64,000 nucleotides of DNA from Mycobacterium sp. Aquia_216 (GCF_026723865.1 NZ_CP113529.1:3720001-3784000), one strand, 5' to 3'. Counted from the first letter of the stretch, positions 46,555-59,053 are shown. The notes: generated from the sequence alone by a model not told the origin. Numbers and translations are program-made.

Positions 46555-47715
46555 TCAACGGCGCATGAAGGGCGGCACATCGACGTCGTCGTCATCGCCG
46601 CCAATACTGAGGGTCGCGCCGTTGGTATGCACCGGCACGCTCACGGCGTCGACAGGTTCGAACAGCGTCGAGGTGAGCTTGCCGGCCTTCGCCGACTCGA
46701 TCCGGTGCGCTCCGCCGGTCTTCTCCCCCTTGTCGGCAGAACCGCCGACCACGGGTTTACGGCCGGACCCGGCCGCGTCGAAGCCCGCGGCGATGACGGT
46801 GACGCGCACCTCGTCGCCCAGCGAGTCGTCGATCACGGTGCCGAAGATGATGTTGGCGTCCTGGTGTGCGGCGTCCTGCACCAGCGATGCGGCCTCGTTG
46901 ATCTCGAACAGGCCCAGGTCACTACCACCGGCGATCGACATCAGCACGCCCTGGGCGCCTTCCATCGAGGCTTCCAGCAGTGGCGAGTTGATCGCGATCT
47001 CGGCGGCCTTGAGCGACCGGCCTTCACCGCGGGCCGAGCCGATGCCCATCAGCGCGGTGCCCGCGCCGGACATGATGCCCTTGACGTCGGCGAAGTCGAC
47101 GTTGATCAGACCGGGCGTGGTGATCAGGTCGGTGATGCCCTGAACCCCGTTGAGCAGCACCTCGTCGGCGCTGCGGAACGCGTCCATCAGCGACACCGCG
47201 GCATCGCCCATCTGCAGCAGCCGGTCGTTGGGAATGACGATCAGGGTGTCGCAGCTCTCGCGCAAGGAGCCGATACCGTTTTCGGCCTGGTTGCTGCGCC
47301 GCTTGCCTTCGAACGAGAACGGCCGGGTGACCACGCCGACGGTCAGCGCGCCCAGCTTGCGCGCGATGCTGGCGACGACGGGTGCGCCGCCGGTGCCGGT
47401 GCCGCCGCCTTCACCTGCGGTGACGAACACCATGTCCGCCCCGCGCAGCAGCTCTTCGATCTCGTCCTTGGCGTCCTCGGCGGCCTTGCGCCCGACCTCG
47501 GGGTCGGCGCCGGCGCCCAATCCTCGGGTGGAGTCGCGGCCGACGTCGAGCTTGACGTCGGCATCGCTCATCAACAAGGCCTGCGCGTCGGTGTTGATCG
47601 CGATGAACTCAACGCCCTTGAGGCCCTGTTCGATCATCCGGTTGACGGCGTTGACGCCGCCGCCACCGATACCCACAACCTTGATGACGGCCAGGTAATT
47701 GTGCGGGGGGGTCAT
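46555..47715 (-). CDS. ftsZ: Cell division GTPase FtsZ
   Basis: FtsZ polymerises into the Z-ring that drives septation. The 386-residue protein starts at ATG 47715 ([15 protein letters not shown]); the in-frame ATG one codon earlier is less likely because mycobacterial FtsZ begins MTPPHN. The GTP-binding tubulin signature [15 protein letters not shown] is present, with [16 protein letters not shown] near the start and [20 protein letters not shown] for the T7 loop. The acidic linker leads to the C-terminal peptide [12 protein letters not shown] used for SepF and FtsW contact. The upstream gap of 245 bp contains promoter-like sequence. Intact. Confidence 0.98.
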   Translation of the reverse strand: MTPPHNYLAVIKVVGIGGGGVNAVNRMIEQGLKGVEFIAINTDAQALLMSDADVKLDVGRDSTRGLGAGADPEVGRKAAEDAKDEIEELLRGADMVFVTAGEGGGTGTGGAPVVASIARKLGALTVGVVTRPFSFEGKRRSNQAENGIGSLRESCDTLIVIPNDRLLQMGDAAVSLMDAFRSADEVLLNGVQGITDLITTPGLINVDFADVKGIMSGAGTALMGIGSARGEGRSLKAAEIAINSPLLEASMEGAQGVLMSIAGGSDLGLFEINEAASLVQDAAHQDANIIFGTVIDDSLGDEVRVTVIAAGFDAAGSGRKPVVGGSADKGEKTGGAHRIESAKAGKLTSTLFEPVDAVSVPVHTNGATLSIGGDDDDVDVPPFMRR

Positions 47716-47960
47716 CATCTCGTCTTCCTCCCTGGTGGGGATTCGGTTTCTACCGGTACAGTGGCGGTTCCCCGTGGCAAACTCTCAACCTCAACCATAG
47801 AGTTAGAGTTATGTCAAGTAGTTCCGCGCAACCAGAACGGTATGGGCAGCACGCGCGCTAACCCCGCAGGCGCGCCGACACGCGGTGCGCAAATTTTGGT
47901 CAATTTTTCCGCCTCCGCAGCTCACGAGATGGGCCCTGAGCGGGACCGAAGCGCCGGTCG
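47716..47960 (-). promoter_or_regulatory. ftsZ upstream region
   Basis: This 245-bp gap separates ftsQ and ftsZ. On the minus strand a -35-like TTGACA lies at 47812-47817, followed by a tandem AACTCT repeat and an AT-rich stretch. In M. tuberculosis ftsZ has its own promoters in this interval, so a dedicated ftsZ promoter here is expected. The exact transcription starts cannot be set. Confidence 0.55.
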
Positions 47961-48950
47961 CTACTTGACGGTGGGCAAATCAGGGCTGGACACGTCGTAG
48001 GTCTTGCCCGGCTGGGTGAGCAGCGCGGCCAGCTTTTCCGCCTTTTCGTCCGTCCGGTCGGTCGTGCCCCAGATCACCACTCGCCCATCGCCCAGGGTGA
48101 GCGTGATCGAGGCCAGCGACGGCGCCGCGATCCGGCCCACCTGGCCCGCCACCTCGGGACGCAGCGCCAGCAGCACCTGTAACGCGGCCTTGGTCGTCGG
48201 GTCGGCCGGTCCGGGGTTGGCGACGTCGATGTACGGCAGCGCCGGCGGTGGCGGACCGGTCGCGAAGTCGACGCCGTCGCGGTCGAACAGGTGCGGCCCG
48301 TCGGAAAAGTCCTTGACTACCACCGGAACTCGCTCGACGATCGTGATCCGCAGCGCCGACGGGTATTGACGCTGCACCCGGGCGCTGGCCACCCGGCGGA
48401 TCGCCGCCACCCGGTCGGCGACCTGGTTGGTGTTGATCTGCAGCAGCGGTGTTCCGATCCGCACCCGCGCGGCGTCGAGGACCTCTTCGCGGGACACCGC
48501 GCCGGTCCCGGTGACCACGACGTTGCGCGCCGACATCACCGGCGTGAAGTAGAGGATCAGCGCCAGCCCGACCCCGACGACGACCAACATCACAGTCGCG
48601 AGCAGCATCTTCAGGCCGCGGACCACGCCGCGCGCAGGTTTTGGGGGGGAGGGCCCGTTGCCGATACGCCCGCTGGCCCGGCGCTTGGCATCGCGGCGCG
48701 CTTCCTCGATCGCGGTCGCCCGTTCCTGCGCGGCGCGCCGCTCGGCCCGCTCGCGCCGGGCCCGCCGGCGTGGCCCCTCGAAGTCGGCTTGCTCGTCCTC
48801 GGATGGACCGGTGTTCGGTTGGGCTTGGTCGATTGAGATCGGTTCGGTGATGGCGTTTTCGGCCGACTCGACAGGGCCGGGCGCGTCCGCGGCCTCGGGG
48901 GCGGCGTCGGCGACCAGGTCGGTGGGTGTGGGGTCGTTGGGCTCGGTCAT
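47961..48950 (-). CDS. ftsQ: Cell division protein FtsQ
   Basis: FtsQ is a bitopic divisome protein linking cytoplasmic and periplasmic division factors. The 329-residue protein starts at the ATG overlapping the murC stop. The N-terminal ~110 residues are cytoplasmic and acidic, then very basic ([20 protein letters not shown]). One membrane helix follows ([20 protein letters not shown]). The POTRA domain starts [19 protein letters not shown], and the beta domain contains [14 protein letters not shown] and the FDRDGVDF turn. As in other mycobacteria the cytoplasmic tail is long. It is the last gene of the tightly coupled murE-ftsQ block. Confidence 0.95.
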   Translation of the reverse strand: MTEPNDPTPTDLVADAAPEAADAPGPVESAENAITEPISIDQAQPNTGPSEDEQADFEGPRRRARRERAERRAAQERATAIEEARRDAKRRASGRIGNGPSPPKPARGVVRGLKMLLATVMLVVVGVGLALILYFTPVMSARNVVVTGTGAVSREEVLDAARVRIGTPLLQINTNQVADRVAAIRRVASARVQRQYPSALRITIVERVPVVVKDFSDGPHLFDRDGVDFATGPPPPALPYIDVANPGPADPTTKAALQVLLALRPEVAGQVGRIAAPSLASITLTLGDGRVVIWGTTDRTDEKAEKLAALLTQPGKTYDVSSPDLPTVK

Positions 48951-50416
48951 CGCAGCACCCCGGGCGCACCCGGCGCGCTGCGGTTGGCCCGCACCCGCAG
49001 CGCGGTCACGATCTCGACGCCCAGTAGGGTCACGTCGCCGGCACCCATCGTCACGATCACGTCCCCGGGCCCGGCGGCAGCCGCCACCTGCTCGGCAACC
49101 GCGGAGAAATCCGGCAGGTAGTGCGCCGGCACGCTGACGTGCTCGGCGACGCTGGCCCCGCTGACCCCGGCCAGCGGCTTTTCCCGGGCGCCGTACACGT
49201 CGAGGACGAACACCTCGTCGGCGGCATCCAGTGCTCGGCCGAACTCAGCCGCGAAAGCCTTTGTCCGCGAATACAAATGGGGCTGGAATACCACCAACGA
49301 GCGGCCCTCGCCACCCTGCTCGACCACCGTGCGGACCGCCGCCAGCGTCGCGCTTATCTCGGTCGGATGGTGGGCGTAGTCGTCGAAAACCCGCACCGAC
49401 CCCACCGTTGCGACCAGTTCGAAGCGCCGCCGCACACCCTCGAAACCGGCCAGCCCGTCGAGCACCTGGTCGGTCGGGGCGCCGACCTCGATCGCGGCCA
49501 GCAACGCGCCCAGCGCGTTGAGCGCCATGTGTCGTCCGGGCACGGACAGCCGCATCGCGCGTACGGGCCCGTCGCTCAATTGGATGTGCGCGACGGCTCC
49601 GGTGCCCTGCTGCTCCCACGACAGCAGTTTTCCGGCCAACTGCCGGTCCGGCTCCCCCTGCGCCCCAGACCCATATCGCAGCACCCGGATGCCGAGTTCG
49701 CTGCTGCGCTGCGCCAGCGCGGCCGCTCCCGGGTCGTCGGTGCACACCACCAGCGCTCCGCCCGGGGCCAGCCGCTCCACGAACGAGTCGAACACCGCGA
49801 CGTAGGCGTCGGCGCTGCCGTAGAAGTCCAGGTGATCGGTTTCGATGTTGGTGACCACCGCGACGTCGGGGGTGTATTCCAGCAGCGAGCCGTCGCTTTC
49901 GTCGGCCTCGGCGACGAAACAGTCGCCGCTGCCGTGGTGGGCGTTGGTACCGGCCTCGCCGAGATCCCCGCCCACCGCGAACGACGGATCACGCCCGCAG
50001 TGCTGCAGGGCCACGATCAGCATCGACGTCGTCGTGGTTTTGCCGTGGGTGCCGGTGACCATCAGCGTGGTGCGCCCATCCATCAGCTTGGCCAGCACGG
50101 CCGGCCGCAACAGCACCGGAATACCGCGGCGCCGGGCCTCGACCAGCTCCGGGTTTGTCTTCGGGATGGCGGCGTGGGTGGTGATGACCGCGGTCGGGCC
50201 GCCGGGCAGCAGGTCCAGCGACGACGGGTCGTGTCCGATGTTGATCAGGGCGCCCCGGGCCCGCAGCGCGTGCACCCCGCGGGACTCCTTGGCGTCGGAC
50301 CCGGATACCTGCGCGCCGCGGTCCAGCAGGATGCGGGCGATGCCCGACATTCCGGCGCCCCCGATGCCCACCATGTGCACCCGCCCAAGCTCGGGCGGCA
50401 ACCGGTCGGCGCTCAC
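48947..50416 (-). CDS. murC: UDP-N-acetylmuramate--L-alanine ligase
   Basis: MurC adds L-Ala to UDP-MurNAc, the first amino acid of the peptidoglycan stem. The 489-residue protein starts at GTG 50416, overlapping the murG stop. The N-terminal Rossmann motif is [16 protein letters not shown]. The ATP loop is [17 protein letters not shown], followed by [17 protein letters not shown] and [13 protein letters not shown] in the central domain. The C-terminal domain has [19 protein letters not shown] and [12 protein letters not shown]. All Mur ligase motifs are intact. Regulation is through the operon; PknA phosphorylation known in relatives cannot be judged from sequence. Confidence 0.98.
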   Translation of the reverse strand: MSADRLPPELGRVHMVGIGGAGMSGIARILLDRGAQVSGSDAKESRGVHALRARGALINIGHDPSSLDLLPGGPTAVITTHAAIPKTNPELVEARRRGIPVLLRPAVLAKLMDGRTTLMVTGTHGKTTTTSMLIVALQHCGRDPSFAVGGDLGEAGTNAHHGSGDCFVAEADESDGSLLEYTPDVAVVTNIETDHLDFYGSADAYVAVFDSFVERLAPGGALVVCTDDPGAAALAQRSSELGIRVLRYGSGAQGEPDRQLAGKLLSWEQQGTGAVAHIQLSDGPVRAMRLSVPGRHMALNALGALLAAIEVGAPTDQVLDGLAGFEGVRRRFELVATVGSVRVFDDYAHHPTEISATLAAVRTVVEQGGEGRSLVVFQPHLYSRTKAFAAEFGRALDAADEVFVLDVYGAREKPLAGVSGASVAEHVSVPAHYLPDFSAVAEQVAAAAGPGDVIVTMGAGDVTLLGVEIVTALRVRANRSAPGAPGVLR

Positions 50417-51654
50417 GGCGTTTTCCCGGCCCTCCGGCCGGACCGCGGCCCCCTATCACGTGCTTGGCGCGCGATCGCCAGCGCCGCTTCGGCGACCTGA
50501 CGCGCCGCGTCGCGATGCCCGACCCGCGCGGCCGCCGCGGTCATCGCCGCCAGCCGCGGCGGGTCGGTGAGCAGCCCACTCACCTCCCGGGCCACCAGGT
50601 CCGGGGTCAGGACGGCGTCGGGGACAACCATGCCTCCGCCGGCATTGACCACCGGCAGCGCGTTGAGTCGCTGCTCACCGTTGCCGATCGGTAGCGGAAC
50701 GTAGATGGCCGGCAGGCCGACTGCCGACACCTCGGCGACCGTCATCGCCCCGGAGCGGCAGATGACCAGGTCGGCGGCCGCATAGGCCAGGTCCATCCGG
50801 TCGAGGTACGGCACCGCCCGGTAAGGCGGCTCGCCGTCGCGGGGTTCGCGCAGCTCGAGGGTGTTCTTCGGCCCGTGCGCGTGCAGCACGGACACGCCCG
50901 CGGCGGCCAGGTCGGCGGCCGCCGCCGAGACCGCGCGGTTGAGCGAGACCGCGCCCTGCGAACCGCCGAACACCAGCAACACCCGCGCGTCGTCGGCGAA
51001 CCCGAAGTGCTGGCGTGCCTGCACCCGCAGCGCCGCGCGGTCCAGCGTGGCGATGGCCGCCCGGACCGGTACCCCCACCACCTCGGCGTTCCGCAGCCCG
51101 GAACCCCCCACCGCGGACAGGACGCGGGCCGCGGAGCGGGCGCCGACCCGGTTGGCCAGCCCGGCGCGGGCGTTGGCCTCGTGAATCAGCACCGGGATGT
51201 GCCGCCGGACCTTGGGGATACCGCGGGCGGCGAGATAGGCCGGCAGGGCCACGTAGCCACCGAAACCCACCACCACGTCGGCGTCGACGGCGTCGAGCAC
51301 CGCGCGGGCCTCGCGAACGGCGCGCCACACCCGCGGTGGCAGCCGGGCCAGGTCGCCGCTGGGTTTACGCGGTAGCGGCACCGCAGTGATCAGCTCCAGC
51401 TGGTAGCCGCGTTCGGGCACCAGCCTGGTCTCGAGTCCGCGCGCGGTGCCCAACGCGGTGATCCGGACCTGCGGATCCAGCGCCCTCAGCGCATCGGCGA
51501 CGGCCATCGCGGGCTCCACATGGCCGGCGGTGCCGCCGCCGGCCAGCACGACCGAGAAGGTGGCCGCAACCGATACCCGGGCCGATGATGCGGCACCGGC
51601 GGGCGAGGGACCTCCCCCCTGCCCGCCGGTCGATTCCGTGATCGTGTGGTTCAC
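50413..51654 (-). CDS. murG: UDP-GlcNAc:lipid I GlcNAc transferase
   Basis: MurG converts lipid I to lipid II on the cytoplasmic membrane face. The 413-residue protein starts at GTG 51654, overlapping the ftsW stop. After a variable 30-residue Ser/Gly/Ala leader comes the glycine loop [20 protein letters not shown]. The acceptor-site and GT-B features follow: [46 protein letters not shown], and the UDP-GlcNAc site [20 protein letters not shown] with NGEQRLNA. The order ftsW-murG-murC is the usual one. It is intact. Confidence 0.97.
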   Translation of the reverse strand: MNHTITESTGGQGGGPSPAGAASSARVSVAATFSVVLAGGGTAGHVEPAMAVADALRALDPQVRITALGTARGLETRLVPERGYQLELITAVPLPRKPSGDLARLPPRVWRAVREARAVLDAVDADVVVGFGGYVALPAYLAARGIPKVRRHIPVLIHEANARAGLANRVGARSAARVLSAVGGSGLRNAEVVGVPVRAAIATLDRAALRVQARQHFGFADDARVLLVFGGSQGAVSLNRAVSAAAADLAAAGVSVLHAHGPKNTLELREPRDGEPPYRAVPYLDRMDLAYAAADLVICRSGAMTVAEVSAVGLPAIYVPLPIGNGEQRLNALPVVNAGGGMVVPDAVLTPDLVAREVSGLLTDPPRLAAMTAAAARVGHRDAARQVAEAALAIARQARDRGPRSGRRAGKTP

Positions 51655-53381
51655 CCGTAACGCTGACCTTCCAATGCGCGAGCGCGTCGTGTTTGACGCT
51701 GACCGGCTGCCTGTCTCGGGTAGCGCTGATCAGATCCATGATGCCTTGAATGGGGTTCCGAGCGGGCAGCTGTCCGCGGAAAAGCCGGCCGCAGTGGCGG
51801 CTCGGCCTTGCGGGCCGCCTTGCGAGCGGGTGGCTCGGCCTTCCGGGCAGGAGCCCGGCGGGGCCGTCCCGGGGCGGGCGTTCGCGGCTGCGGCTGCGAT
51901 CGCTTGCGGTCGCGAAACGACTCGAGGCGGGTCGGCGAATACGGCTCCGGCAGTGGCAGCCTCAGCAGCCGGTTCATCTTGTCGTCGCGCCCGGCACGCA
52001 GCGCCGCCACCGCCTCGGGCTCGTGCCGGGCCGCGTTGCACATGATGCCGATCATGAAAAGTGTGGCGGCCGTGGATGTTCCACCAGCAGATATCAGTGG
52101 CAGCTGCAGGCCGGTGACCGGCAGCACGCCGATCACGTAGCCGATGTTGATGAAGGCCTGCCCCAGGATCCACATCGTCGTGGTGGCGGTCAGGAGCCGC
52201 AGGAACGGGTCGGCCGACCGGCGCGCGATCCGCATTCCGGTGTAGGCGAACAATCCGAAGAGCGCCAGCAGCCCGAACGCGCCGATGAAGCCGAGTTCCT
52301 CGCCGATGATCGCGAAGATGAAGTCGTTGTGCGCGTTGGGCAGGTAATTCCATTTGGCGGTGCCCTGGCCCAGACCGTCGCCGAAGATTCCACCGTGGGC
52401 CAGCGCGAATTTCGCCTGCCGGGCCTGGTAGCCGGTGTCCTGCGGGTCGTTTTCGGGGTTGATCCACGACCGCACCCGGTCCGAGCGGTAGCCGGCCGAC
52501 ATCGCGAGGACCGCGCCGGCCATGAAGACCGCGAGCAGCGACGTCCCGAAGACTCGCAGCGGCAACCCGGCGTACCACAGCAGGGCGAGCAGGATGATGC
52601 CCAGCGACACCGTCTGCCCCAGGTCGGGCTGGGCCACGATCAGCCCCAGCGCGATGACCGCCGCCGGCACCAGCGGAATCAACATCTCGCGCAGCGAGGC
52701 CCGCTCCAGGCGCCGGGCCGCCAGCAGGTGGGCACCCCAGATGGCGAACGCGATTTTGGCCAGCTCAGAGGGCTGCATCGAGAAGCCCGCGACGACGAAC
52801 CACTTCCGCGAGCCGTTGGCGAGGTTTCCGATGCCGGGAACGAGCACCAGCACCAGCAAGATGATCGTGACGAGGTAGCCGGGGAAGGCGACGCGGCGCA
52901 GGAACCGCACCGGCATCCGCATCGAGAGGTAGGCGCCGAAGACCCCGATGACCGTCCACAAGACCTGCTTGCCGAAGATCACCCACGCCGACCCGTCGTC
53001 GCCGTAGGACCGCACACCCGACGCCGACAGCACCATGGTCAGGCCCAGCGTGGTCAGCAGCCCGGCGATTGCGACGATCAGGTGAAACGAGGTCATGGGG
53101 CGGCCCAGCCAAGCGCCGAACCGGGCGCGCGGGCTCCACTGCGGATCCTTGAGCTGGGCTTTTACCGCCGTCGGGGCGGGCGCTGCGGGCGCCTCGGCCA
53201 CGTTGTCCGCTGCGGGAGCGTCGGCGGCCTCGGCGGTTTCCATCGCGTCCGTCGGCGCCTCGGTATCCGTATCGTCGTCGGCATTGTCGTCGGCGGAGAC
53301 CTCCGCCTGGCCCTGATCAGCCGGCGGGACCTCGTTCTTCTTCTTGCCCCGGCGTAGGCGCCGGGTCAGCGCGTTACCCAC
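51651..53381 (-). CDS. ftsW: Septal peptidoglycan polymerase FtsW (SEDS family)
   Basis: FtsW polymerises glycan strands at the septum together with PbpB. The 576-residue protein starts at GTG 53381. Residues 1-90 are a cytoplasmic, strongly acidic/Ala-rich extension ([20 protein letters not shown]). Ten membrane helices occupy about 95-470. Conserved SEDS segments are [29 protein letters not shown] (catalytic Asp loop), [38 protein letters not shown] and [19 protein letters not shown]. The C-terminal ~105 residues are basic and contain the repeat [18 protein letters not shown]. The M. tuberculosis protein is about 524 residues, so the tails are extended here. Confidence 0.95.
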   Translation of the reverse strand: MGNALTRRLRRGKKKNEVPPADQGQAEVSADDNADDDTDTEAPTDAMETAEAADAPAADNVAEAPAAPAPTAVKAQLKDPQWSPRARFGAWLGRPMTSFHLIVAIAGLLTTLGLTMVLSASGVRSYGDDGSAWVIFGKQVLWTVIGVFGAYLSMRMPVRFLRRVAFPGYLVTIILLVLVLVPGIGNLANGSRKWFVVAGFSMQPSELAKIAFAIWGAHLLAARRLERASLREMLIPLVPAAVIALGLIVAQPDLGQTVSLGIILLALLWYAGLPLRVFGTSLLAVFMAGAVLAMSAGYRSDRVRSWINPENDPQDTGYQARQAKFALAHGGIFGDGLGQGTAKWNYLPNAHNDFIFAIIGEELGFIGAFGLLALFGLFAYTGMRIARRSADPFLRLLTATTTMWILGQAFINIGYVIGVLPVTGLQLPLISAGGTSTAATLFMIGIMCNAARHEPEAVAALRAGRDDKMNRLLRLPLPEPYSPTRLESFRDRKRSQPQPRTPAPGRPRRAPARKAEPPARKAARKAEPPLRPAFPRTAARSEPHSRHHGSDQRYPRQAAGQRQTRRARALEGQRYG

Positions 53382-53387
53382 ACCCGC

Positions 53388-54836
53388 CTACCGCAGCGCC
53401 GCGCGCACGGCGGCCGCGAATGCGTCCCCACGCTCGGCGTAGCCGCTGAACTGGTCAAACGACGCGCCGGCCGGCGCCAGCAGCACCGTATCGCCCGGCT
53501 TTGCCAAATCACGAGCCGCGGCCACGGCTGCGGTCATCACGCGAACGCCGAGACTATCCCCCACATTGTCAACTTTTGTCACATCAGTATCAGCAGTCGC
53601 ATGCATACCAGCATCCTCGCCTGTCACAACCTGGACGACGGGGACATCGGGCGCGTGTCGCGATAACGCCTCGGCAACCTCTTGGCGGTCCCGGCCGATG
53701 AGCACCGCGCCGACCAGCCGAGACGCTATTCTGGCGACCTCGGCGTCCAGCGAGGCGCCCTTGAGCAAACCCCCGGCTACCCACACCACCCGCGGGTAGG
53801 CCAGCACCGACGCCTCGGCGGCATGGGGGTTGGTGGCCTTCGAGTCGTCGACGTACCGGATCCCGTCGGCCACCGCGACGACTTCGCAGCGATGCCGGCC
53901 CAGCCGAAACGTCGAGACGGCGTCGGCGATCGCGCCGGCGGGCACGTCGACGCTGCGGGCCAGCGCCGCCGCGGCCAGGGTGTCGAGCACGCCGACCGGG
54001 CCCGGCACCGGGATGGACGCGGCCGGTAGCAGGGCCAGGTCGTCGGCAAACGCGCGGTCGACCAGCTGACCGTCCCGCACGCCGAGCTCCCCCGCGGCCG
54101 GCTCGCCAAGCCGGAAACCCGCCCGCACCGGCGCCGCCGCCGTGCTCAGCAAAGCGGCCGCCCGGCCGTCGTCCAGGCCGACCACCGCCACCCGGCCGTT
54201 GAGCACGCGGGCCTTCGCCGCGGTGTACTCCGCCATCGACGCATGCCAGTCGAGGTGGTCCTCGGCGATGTTGAGCACCACGCCCGCCTCGGGTCGCAGC
54301 GACGGTGCCCAGAACAGCTGGAAACTCGACAATTCGACGGCCAGCAGGTCGGCCGGCTGGTCCAGGACGTCGAGCACGGGGTCACCGATGTTGCCGCACA
54401 GCAGGCTGCGCCGACCCCCCGCGATCAACATGGCATGCAGCATCGACGTCGTCGTGGTCTTCCCGTTGGTGCCGGTCACGACCAACCAGCGGCGCGGCGG
54501 CCCGTAACAGCCCTCGGCGTCCAGCCGCCAGGCCAATTCCACGTCACCCCAGATCGGCACGCCCGCCGCCGCCGCGGCCGCCAGCACCGGCGCCGACGGC
54601 TGGAATCCGGGACTGGTGACCACCAGCTCATACCCCGCGATCTGCTGCACCGCCGCCGCCGGATCGACGGTCGGGACACCGCTGTCGGCGTACGGGCGCA
54701 GCATGGCCGGGTCGTCGTCGCACAGCGTGGCCGCGGCGCCGAACCGGGTCAGCGCACCCAGAATCGCCCGGCCGGTCACCCGGGCACCGGCGATCAGGAC
54801 GGGCGCACCCGCCGCCAAGGGTTCGAGCCCGGGCAT
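53388..54836 (-). CDS. murD: UDP-N-acetylmuramoylalanine--D-glutamate ligase
   Basis: MurD adds D-Glu to UDP-MurNAc-L-Ala. The 482-residue protein starts at ATG 54836 ([13 protein letters not shown]), one base after the mraY stop; the longer ORF start would run into mraY and is rejected. Motifs: [19 protein letters not shown] in the Rossmann domain, [17 protein letters not shown] for [23 protein letters not shown], and [19 protein letters not shown] with the C-terminal [15 protein letters not shown] short segment near residue 420 ([18 protein letters not shown]) differs from M. tuberculosis but lies in a variable loop. Complete. Confidence 0.97.
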   Translation of the reverse strand: MPGLEPLAAGAPVLIAGARVTGRAILGALTRFGAAATLCDDDPAMLRPYADSGVPTVDPAAAVQQIAGYELVVTSPGFQPSAPVLAAAAAAGVPIWGDVELAWRLDAEGCYGPPRRWLVVTGTNGKTTTTSMLHAMLIAGGRRSLLCGNIGDPVLDVLDQPADLLAVELSSFQLFWAPSLRPEAGVVLNIAEDHLDWHASMAEYTAAKARVLNGRVAVVGLDDGRAAALLSTAAAPVRAGFRLGEPAAGELGVRDGQLVDRAFADDLALLPAASIPVPGPVGVLDTLAAAALARSVDVPAGAIADAVSTFRLGRHRCEVVAVADGIRYVDDSKATNPHAAEASVLAYPRVVWVAGGLLKGASLDAEVARIASRLVGAVLIGRDRQEVAEALSRHAPDVPVVQVVTGEDAGMHATADTDVTKVDNVGDSLGVRVMTAAVAAARDLAKPGDTVLLAPAGASFDQFSGYAERGDAFAAAVRAALR

Positions 54837-54837
54837 G

Positions 54838-55917
54838 TCACGCGCCGACCGTGGCGAGCCACTCACCGTAGAACAGGGCCACGCCCAGGCCGCAGGCGAT
54901 CGCGGTGAGCAGCCAGAAGCGGATGATCACGGTCGTTTCGGCCCAGCCGCTCAACTCGAAATGATGGTGGAAAGGCGCCATCCGGAACACCCGGCGTCCG
55001 GTGGTCCGGAAGGTCAGGATCTGCAGCACCACCGAGACGACTTCGGCGACGAACAGCGCGCCCAGCACCACCGCGAGCAGCTCGGTTCGGCTGGCGACGG
55101 ACAACCCCGCGATGATGCCGCCCAGCGCCAACGAGCCGGTGTCGCCCATGAAGATCTTGGCCGGCGCGGCGTTCCACCACAGAAAGCCGATGCACGCGCC
55201 CGCGGTCGCGGCGGCGACGAGAGCCAGGTCCAGCGGGTCGCGCACGTTGTAGCAGCCCAGGCCCGGCGCCGTGGCGCAGGCGTTGCGGTACTGCCAGAAG
55301 GTGATCAGCACGTAGGCGCCGGTGACCATCGCCATGCAGCCGGCGGCCAGCCCGTCGAGGCCGTCGGTGAAGTTGACCGCGTTGGACCAGGCGCTGACGA
55401 CGACCACGCAGAACAACACGAAAAGTCCGGGAGCCAGTGTGACGGTGGCGATTTCGCGTACGTAGGACAGATCCGCGCTGGCCGGTGTCAATCCGTTGGC
55501 GTTGTGGAACTGCAGGACCAGCACACCGAACAGCACCGCGGCGGCGATCTGGCCGACCGTCTTGGCCGTCTTGTTCAACCCCAGGTTGCGCGAGCGGCGG
55601 ATTTTGATCAGGTCGTCGAGGAATCCGACGCCGCCCAGGATGGTGGCCAGGCCCAGCACCAGCAGGCCCGACGCGGACACCCCCTCGCCGTCGAACGCCA
55701 ACCCGGCGAGGTGGGTGCCCAGGTAACCGGCCCAGATGCCCGCCACGATCGCCACGCCACCCATCGACGGGGTGCCACGTTTGGTGTGGTGGCTCGGGGG
55801 CCCGTCTTCACGGATCTGGTGGCCGAATCCCTGCTTGGTGAACAGCCGGATCAGCGCCGGGGTCAGCAGGATCGACACGGTCAGGGCGATCGCGACGGCG
55901 ACCAGGATCTGCCTCAC
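54838..55917 (-). CDS. mraY: Phospho-MurNAc-pentapeptide translocase MraY (MurX)
   Basis: MraY makes lipid I from UDP-MurNAc-pentapeptide and undecaprenyl phosphate. The 359-residue protein has ten membrane helices and starts at GTG 55917, overlapping the murF stop. Conserved loops: [15 protein letters not shown], the Asp-rich site [33 protein letters not shown] (catalytic N and D residues), [12 protein letters not shown] and [10 protein letters not shown]. The last is the HHH motif of loop E. The length equals M. tuberculosis MurX. It depends on the lipid carrier that UppP recycles, notable because uppP is broken in this genome segment. Confidence 0.98.
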   Translation of the reverse strand: MRQILVAVAIALTVSILLTPALIRLFTKQGFGHQIREDGPPSHHTKRGTPSMGGVAIVAGIWAGYLGTHLAGLAFDGEGVSASGLLVLGLATILGGVGFLDDLIKIRRSRNLGLNKTAKTVGQIAAAVLFGVLVLQFHNANGLTPASADLSYVREIATVTLAPGLFVLFCVVVVSAWSNAVNFTDGLDGLAAGCMAMVTGAYVLITFWQYRNACATAPGLGCYNVRDPLDLALVAAATAGACIGFLWWNAAPAKIFMGDTGSLALGGIIAGLSVASRTELLAVVLGALFVAEVVSVVLQILTFRTTGRRVFRMAPFHHHFELSGWAETTVIIRFWLLTAIACGLGVALFYGEWLATVGA

Positions 55918-57473
55918 GCGCGAGCCCCGCCGCCGGTGCCTGCCGAGCCCTCCGCGACCAGCGCCTCAGCCAGGGCGCCGAGCCCGGCGGCGTTCGACGC
56001 CTTCACCAGGACCACGTCGCCGGGTTGCAGCTCGGCCCGCAAAAACTCCAGGGCGGCGTCGCCGTCGGCCACGTGCACGGCCCCTCTGTCGCCGGAAGCG
56101 CCCCATGCGCCCTCCATGACCGCAGCGTGGTGCATGGCGGTTACCGACCTCCCCGTTCCCACGACAACAAGTCGAGACACATCTAAGCGCACCACCAGCC
56201 GGCCGATGCCATCGTGCTCGGTTATCGCGTCCTCGCCCAGCTCGGCCATCTCGCCCAGCACCGCCCAGCTCCTGCGCTTTTCGCCCGCGTCGTCACCGCG
56301 GCCGCGGGCGATCTGCGCCAGCGCCTGCAGTCCCGCTCGCATCGAGTCGGGGTTGGCGTTGTAGGCGTCGTCGATGACGGTCACGCCGTCGGCCCGGTTG
56401 GTCACCTGCATGCGGTGCCGCGACACCGGGCCGGCCGCGGCCAGCGACGCGGCGACCTGCTCGATGCTGGCGCCGCACTGCAGGGCGACCGCACCGGCAC
56501 ACAGCGCATTGGTGACCTGGTGTTCGCCGTACACGCCGAGGTGCACCTCGGCTTCAAGAGCGCCTCGCGCGTCCATCGCGTGCAGGGTAAAGCGCGGCCT
56601 GGCCAATTCGTCCAACGACACGCCTTCGGCCCAGACGTCGCTGGGTCCCCAATCGGTCTGGCTGGACCGGCTGACCCGAACCACCCAGCCCGAGGTGACA
56701 TGCGCCATCGCCGCCACCGACGGGTCGTCGACGTTGAGGACGACCACCCCAGACGATGGAATAGCTTGCGGTAGTTCGGATTTAGTCCGCGCGATAGCCT
56801 CACGCGAGCCGAACTCGCCGAGGTGCGCGGTGCCCACGTTGAGTACCACGCCGATCGCGGGCGGGGCGATCTGCGCCAGCGCCGCGATATTGCCGGGATG
56901 GCGTGCCGACAGCTCCAAAACCAGGTAGTCGGTGCGCCGCGTCGCGCGCAGCACCGTCCAGGGATGGCCCAGCTCGTTGTTGAACGATCCCGGCGGTGCC
57001 ACCACCTCACCCAGCGGCGCGAGCACCGCGGCCACCAGGTCCTTGGTCGACGTCTTTCCCGACGAGCCGGTGATCCCGACGATGATCAGGCCGCCGGCCA
57101 CCAGTTCGGCGGCCACCGCGGCGGCCAGCTTGGCCAGCGCGCCCAGCACCGCGGCACCCGAGCCGTCGGGGTCGTGCTCGAGGACGCCGGCGCGCGATCC
57201 GGAGGCTCCTTCGGGGGTAACGACGACAGCCGGAACGCCGACCGGCCGCGCGGCCAGCACCGCCACCGCGCCGGCCGCCACCGCCGAGGCCGCGTGGTCG
57301 TGGCCGTCCGAGCGCGCGCCGGGCAGTGCCAGAAAAAGCCCGCCGGGGCCGACGGCGCGCGAGTCGAATTCGACGGTCCCGGTAACGCGGAGTTCCGCGG
57401 CGTCCTGCGGCGAGATGTCGGCCAGGGTGCCGCCGACGATTTCGGCGATCTGCGCGACGGTCAGGTCGATCAT
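55914..57473 (-). CDS. murF: UDP-MurNAc-tripeptide--D-Ala-D-Ala ligase
   Basis: MurF completes the pentapeptide precursor by adding D-Ala-D-Ala. The 519-residue protein starts at ATG 57473 ([17 protein letters not shown]), overlapping the murE stop. The ATP-binding loop is [20 protein letters not shown]. Further motifs are [49 protein letters not shown], and the C-terminal [20 protein letters not shown] with [16 protein letters not shown]. All are in normal order. It sits in the fully coupled run murE-murF-mraY-murD. Confidence 0.98.
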   Translation of the reverse strand: MIDLTVAQIAEIVGGTLADISPQDAAELRVTGTVEFDSRAVGPGGLFLALPGARSDGHDHAASAVAAGAVAVLAARPVGVPAVVVTPEGASGSRAGVLEHDPDGSGAAVLGALAKLAAAVAAELVAGGLIIVGITGSSGKTSTKDLVAAVLAPLGEVVAPPGSFNNELGHPWTVLRATRRTDYLVLELSARHPGNIAALAQIAPPAIGVVLNVGTAHLGEFGSREAIARTKSELPQAIPSSGVVVLNVDDPSVAAMAHVTSGWVVRVSRSSQTDWGPSDVWAEGVSLDELARPRFTLHAMDARGALEAEVHLGVYGEHQVTNALCAGAVALQCGASIEQVAASLAAAGPVSRHRMQVTNRADGVTVIDDAYNANPDSMRAGLQALAQIARGRGDDAGEKRRSWAVLGEMAELGEDAITEHDGIGRLVVRLDVSRLVVVGTGRSVTAMHHAAVMEGAWGASGDRGAVHVADGDAALEFLRAELQPGDVVLVKASNAAGLGALAEALVAEGSAGTGGGARA

Positions 57474-59053
57474 CGTTGTGCCTTGAGGTCATCCAGGGCG
57501 GCGGCCAGCTCCACTCGGTCGTCGAACGGACGCACCACGCCGCCGGCACGCTGGCCGGTTTCGTGGCCTTTGCCGGCGATCAGCACCACGTCGCCGGGGC
57601 CAGCCCAGCCGACCGCATGCCTGATCGCCTCGCGCCGGTCGCCGATCTCGACCACCTGCGCCTTGCCTTGGGCGGCGCCGCCCAGGATCTCCCGGCGGAT
57701 CGCCGCGGGATCCTCGCTGCGCGGGTTGTCGTCGGCGACGACGACCAAGTCGGCCAGCTCGGCGGCGACGCCGCCCATCGGCCCCCGCTTGCCCGGGTCG
57801 CGATCGCCGCCGGCGCCGAACACCACCGCCAGCCGTCGACCCGGTTGCAGCAGCGTGGTCAACACCGCGCGCAGGGCACCCGGTTTGTGGGCGTAGTCCA
57901 CGAGGGCGAGGAAATCCTGGCCGCGGTCGATTTCTTCCAGGCGCCCGGGAACGCGGATACCCAGCAGCCCGTCCGCCGCCTGCTCCGGGGAGACCCCGAC
58001 CGCATCGAGAATCGCCAGTGCCACAAGGCAATTCGCGACGTTATAGTTGCCCGGCAGCCGGATACCGACCCGGTGCGCGACCCCGTCGGGCCCGATGGCG
58101 GTGAACTCCTGTCCCCCGGCACCCACGCGCACCACGTCCTGTGCGCGCCAGTCGGCGCAGTGGCCCTCGGCGCTGACCGTGATTGCCTTGGCGGCGCGCG
58201 CGGCCATGGCGCGCCCGGCGTCGTCGTCGACGCACACCACGGCCAGGCGGGCCCGTAACGGCGAGTTCGGATCGAACAGCACCGCCTTGGCTTCGAAATA
58301 GTCGGCCATGGTGGGGTGAAAGTCGAGGTGGTCGCGGGACAAGTTGGTGAAACCGCCTACCGCGAAACGGGTTCCGTCGACCCGGCCCAACGTCAGCGCG
58401 TGACTGGAGACCTCCATGACGACGGTGTCCACCCCGCGCTCGGCCATCGCGGCCAGCATCGCTTGCAGCGCGGGCGCCTCCGGGGTGGTCAGGGCGCTGG
58501 GGATGTCGGCGCCGTCGATGCGGATGCCGATGGTGCCGATCAGCCCGGCGGTGTGGCCGCCGGCGCGCAGGCCCGACTCGACGAGATAGGTGGTGGTGGT
58601 TTTTCCGGATGTGCCGGTGATTCCGACGACCGTCACCCGATCGGATGGGTTGCCGTAGACCGTGGCGGCCAGCCCGCCGAGCACGCTGCGCGGCGCGGGA
58701 TGCAGCACCGTCGGCACGGCGTCGGCGAGGGCACCCATCTCGGCGGCCCCGGCGGCATCGGTGAGCACCGCGGCGGCGCCGCGCCCTACCGCGTCGCCGG
58801 CATAGCGGGCGCCGTGGGTGGCCGAGCCAGCCAGCGCGGCGAACAGATCGCCGGGCAACACGTCCTGGGCGCGCAGCGTCACACCGGTGATCGCCACATC
58901 CGGGATGGCGCTGCCGTCAGCCAGGACCGCGCCCACCTGAGCCGCCAGGGCAGACAATCCCACGCCCGCGACCCGGCTGGGCCGCAGCTCAGTGGACGCC
59001 TGCACTCCGCTCACACCTCCCTGGGACGCCGCATGATCCTCATGATCAGCCAT
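57470..59053 (-). CDS. murE: UDP-MurNAc-L-Ala-D-Glu--meso-diaminopimelate ligase
   Basis: MurE adds the third residue of the stem peptide. The 527-residue protein contains the ATP loop [20 protein letters not shown], the [18 protein letters not shown] block and [15 protein letters not shown]. The amino-acid selectivity motif reads [20 protein letters not shown] specifies meso-diaminopimelate, as expected for mycobacteria. [18 protein letters not shown] and AGKGHETGQ are the C-terminal signatures. The start is the ATG at 59053. Upstream lies the TetR/monooxygenase insertion rather than pbpB directly, so murE may be driven from the short 60-bp gap or by read-through. Confidence 0.97.
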   Translation of the reverse strand: MADHEDHAASQGGVSGVQASTELRPSRVAGVGLSALAAQVGAVLADGSAIPDVAITGVTLRAQDVLPGDLFAALAGSATHGARYAGDAVGRGAAAVLTDAAGAAEMGALADAVPTVLHPAPRSVLGGLAATVYGNPSDRVTVVGITGTSGKTTTTYLVESGLRAGGHTAGLIGTIGIRIDGADIPSALTTPEAPALQAMLAAMAERGVDTVVMEVSSHALTLGRVDGTRFAVGGFTNLSRDHLDFHPTMADYFEAKAVLFDPNSPLRARLAVVCVDDDAGRAMAARAAKAITVSAEGHCADWRAQDVVRVGAGGQEFTAIGPDGVAHRVGIRLPGNYNVANCLVALAILDAVGVSPEQAADGLLGIRVPGRLEEIDRGQDFLALVDYAHKPGALRAVLTTLLQPGRRLAVVFGAGGDRDPGKRGPMGGVAAELADLVVVADDNPRSEDPAAIRREILGGAAQGKAQVVEIGDRREAIRHAVGWAGPGDVVLIAGKGHETGQRAGGVVRPFDDRVELAAALDDLKAQR

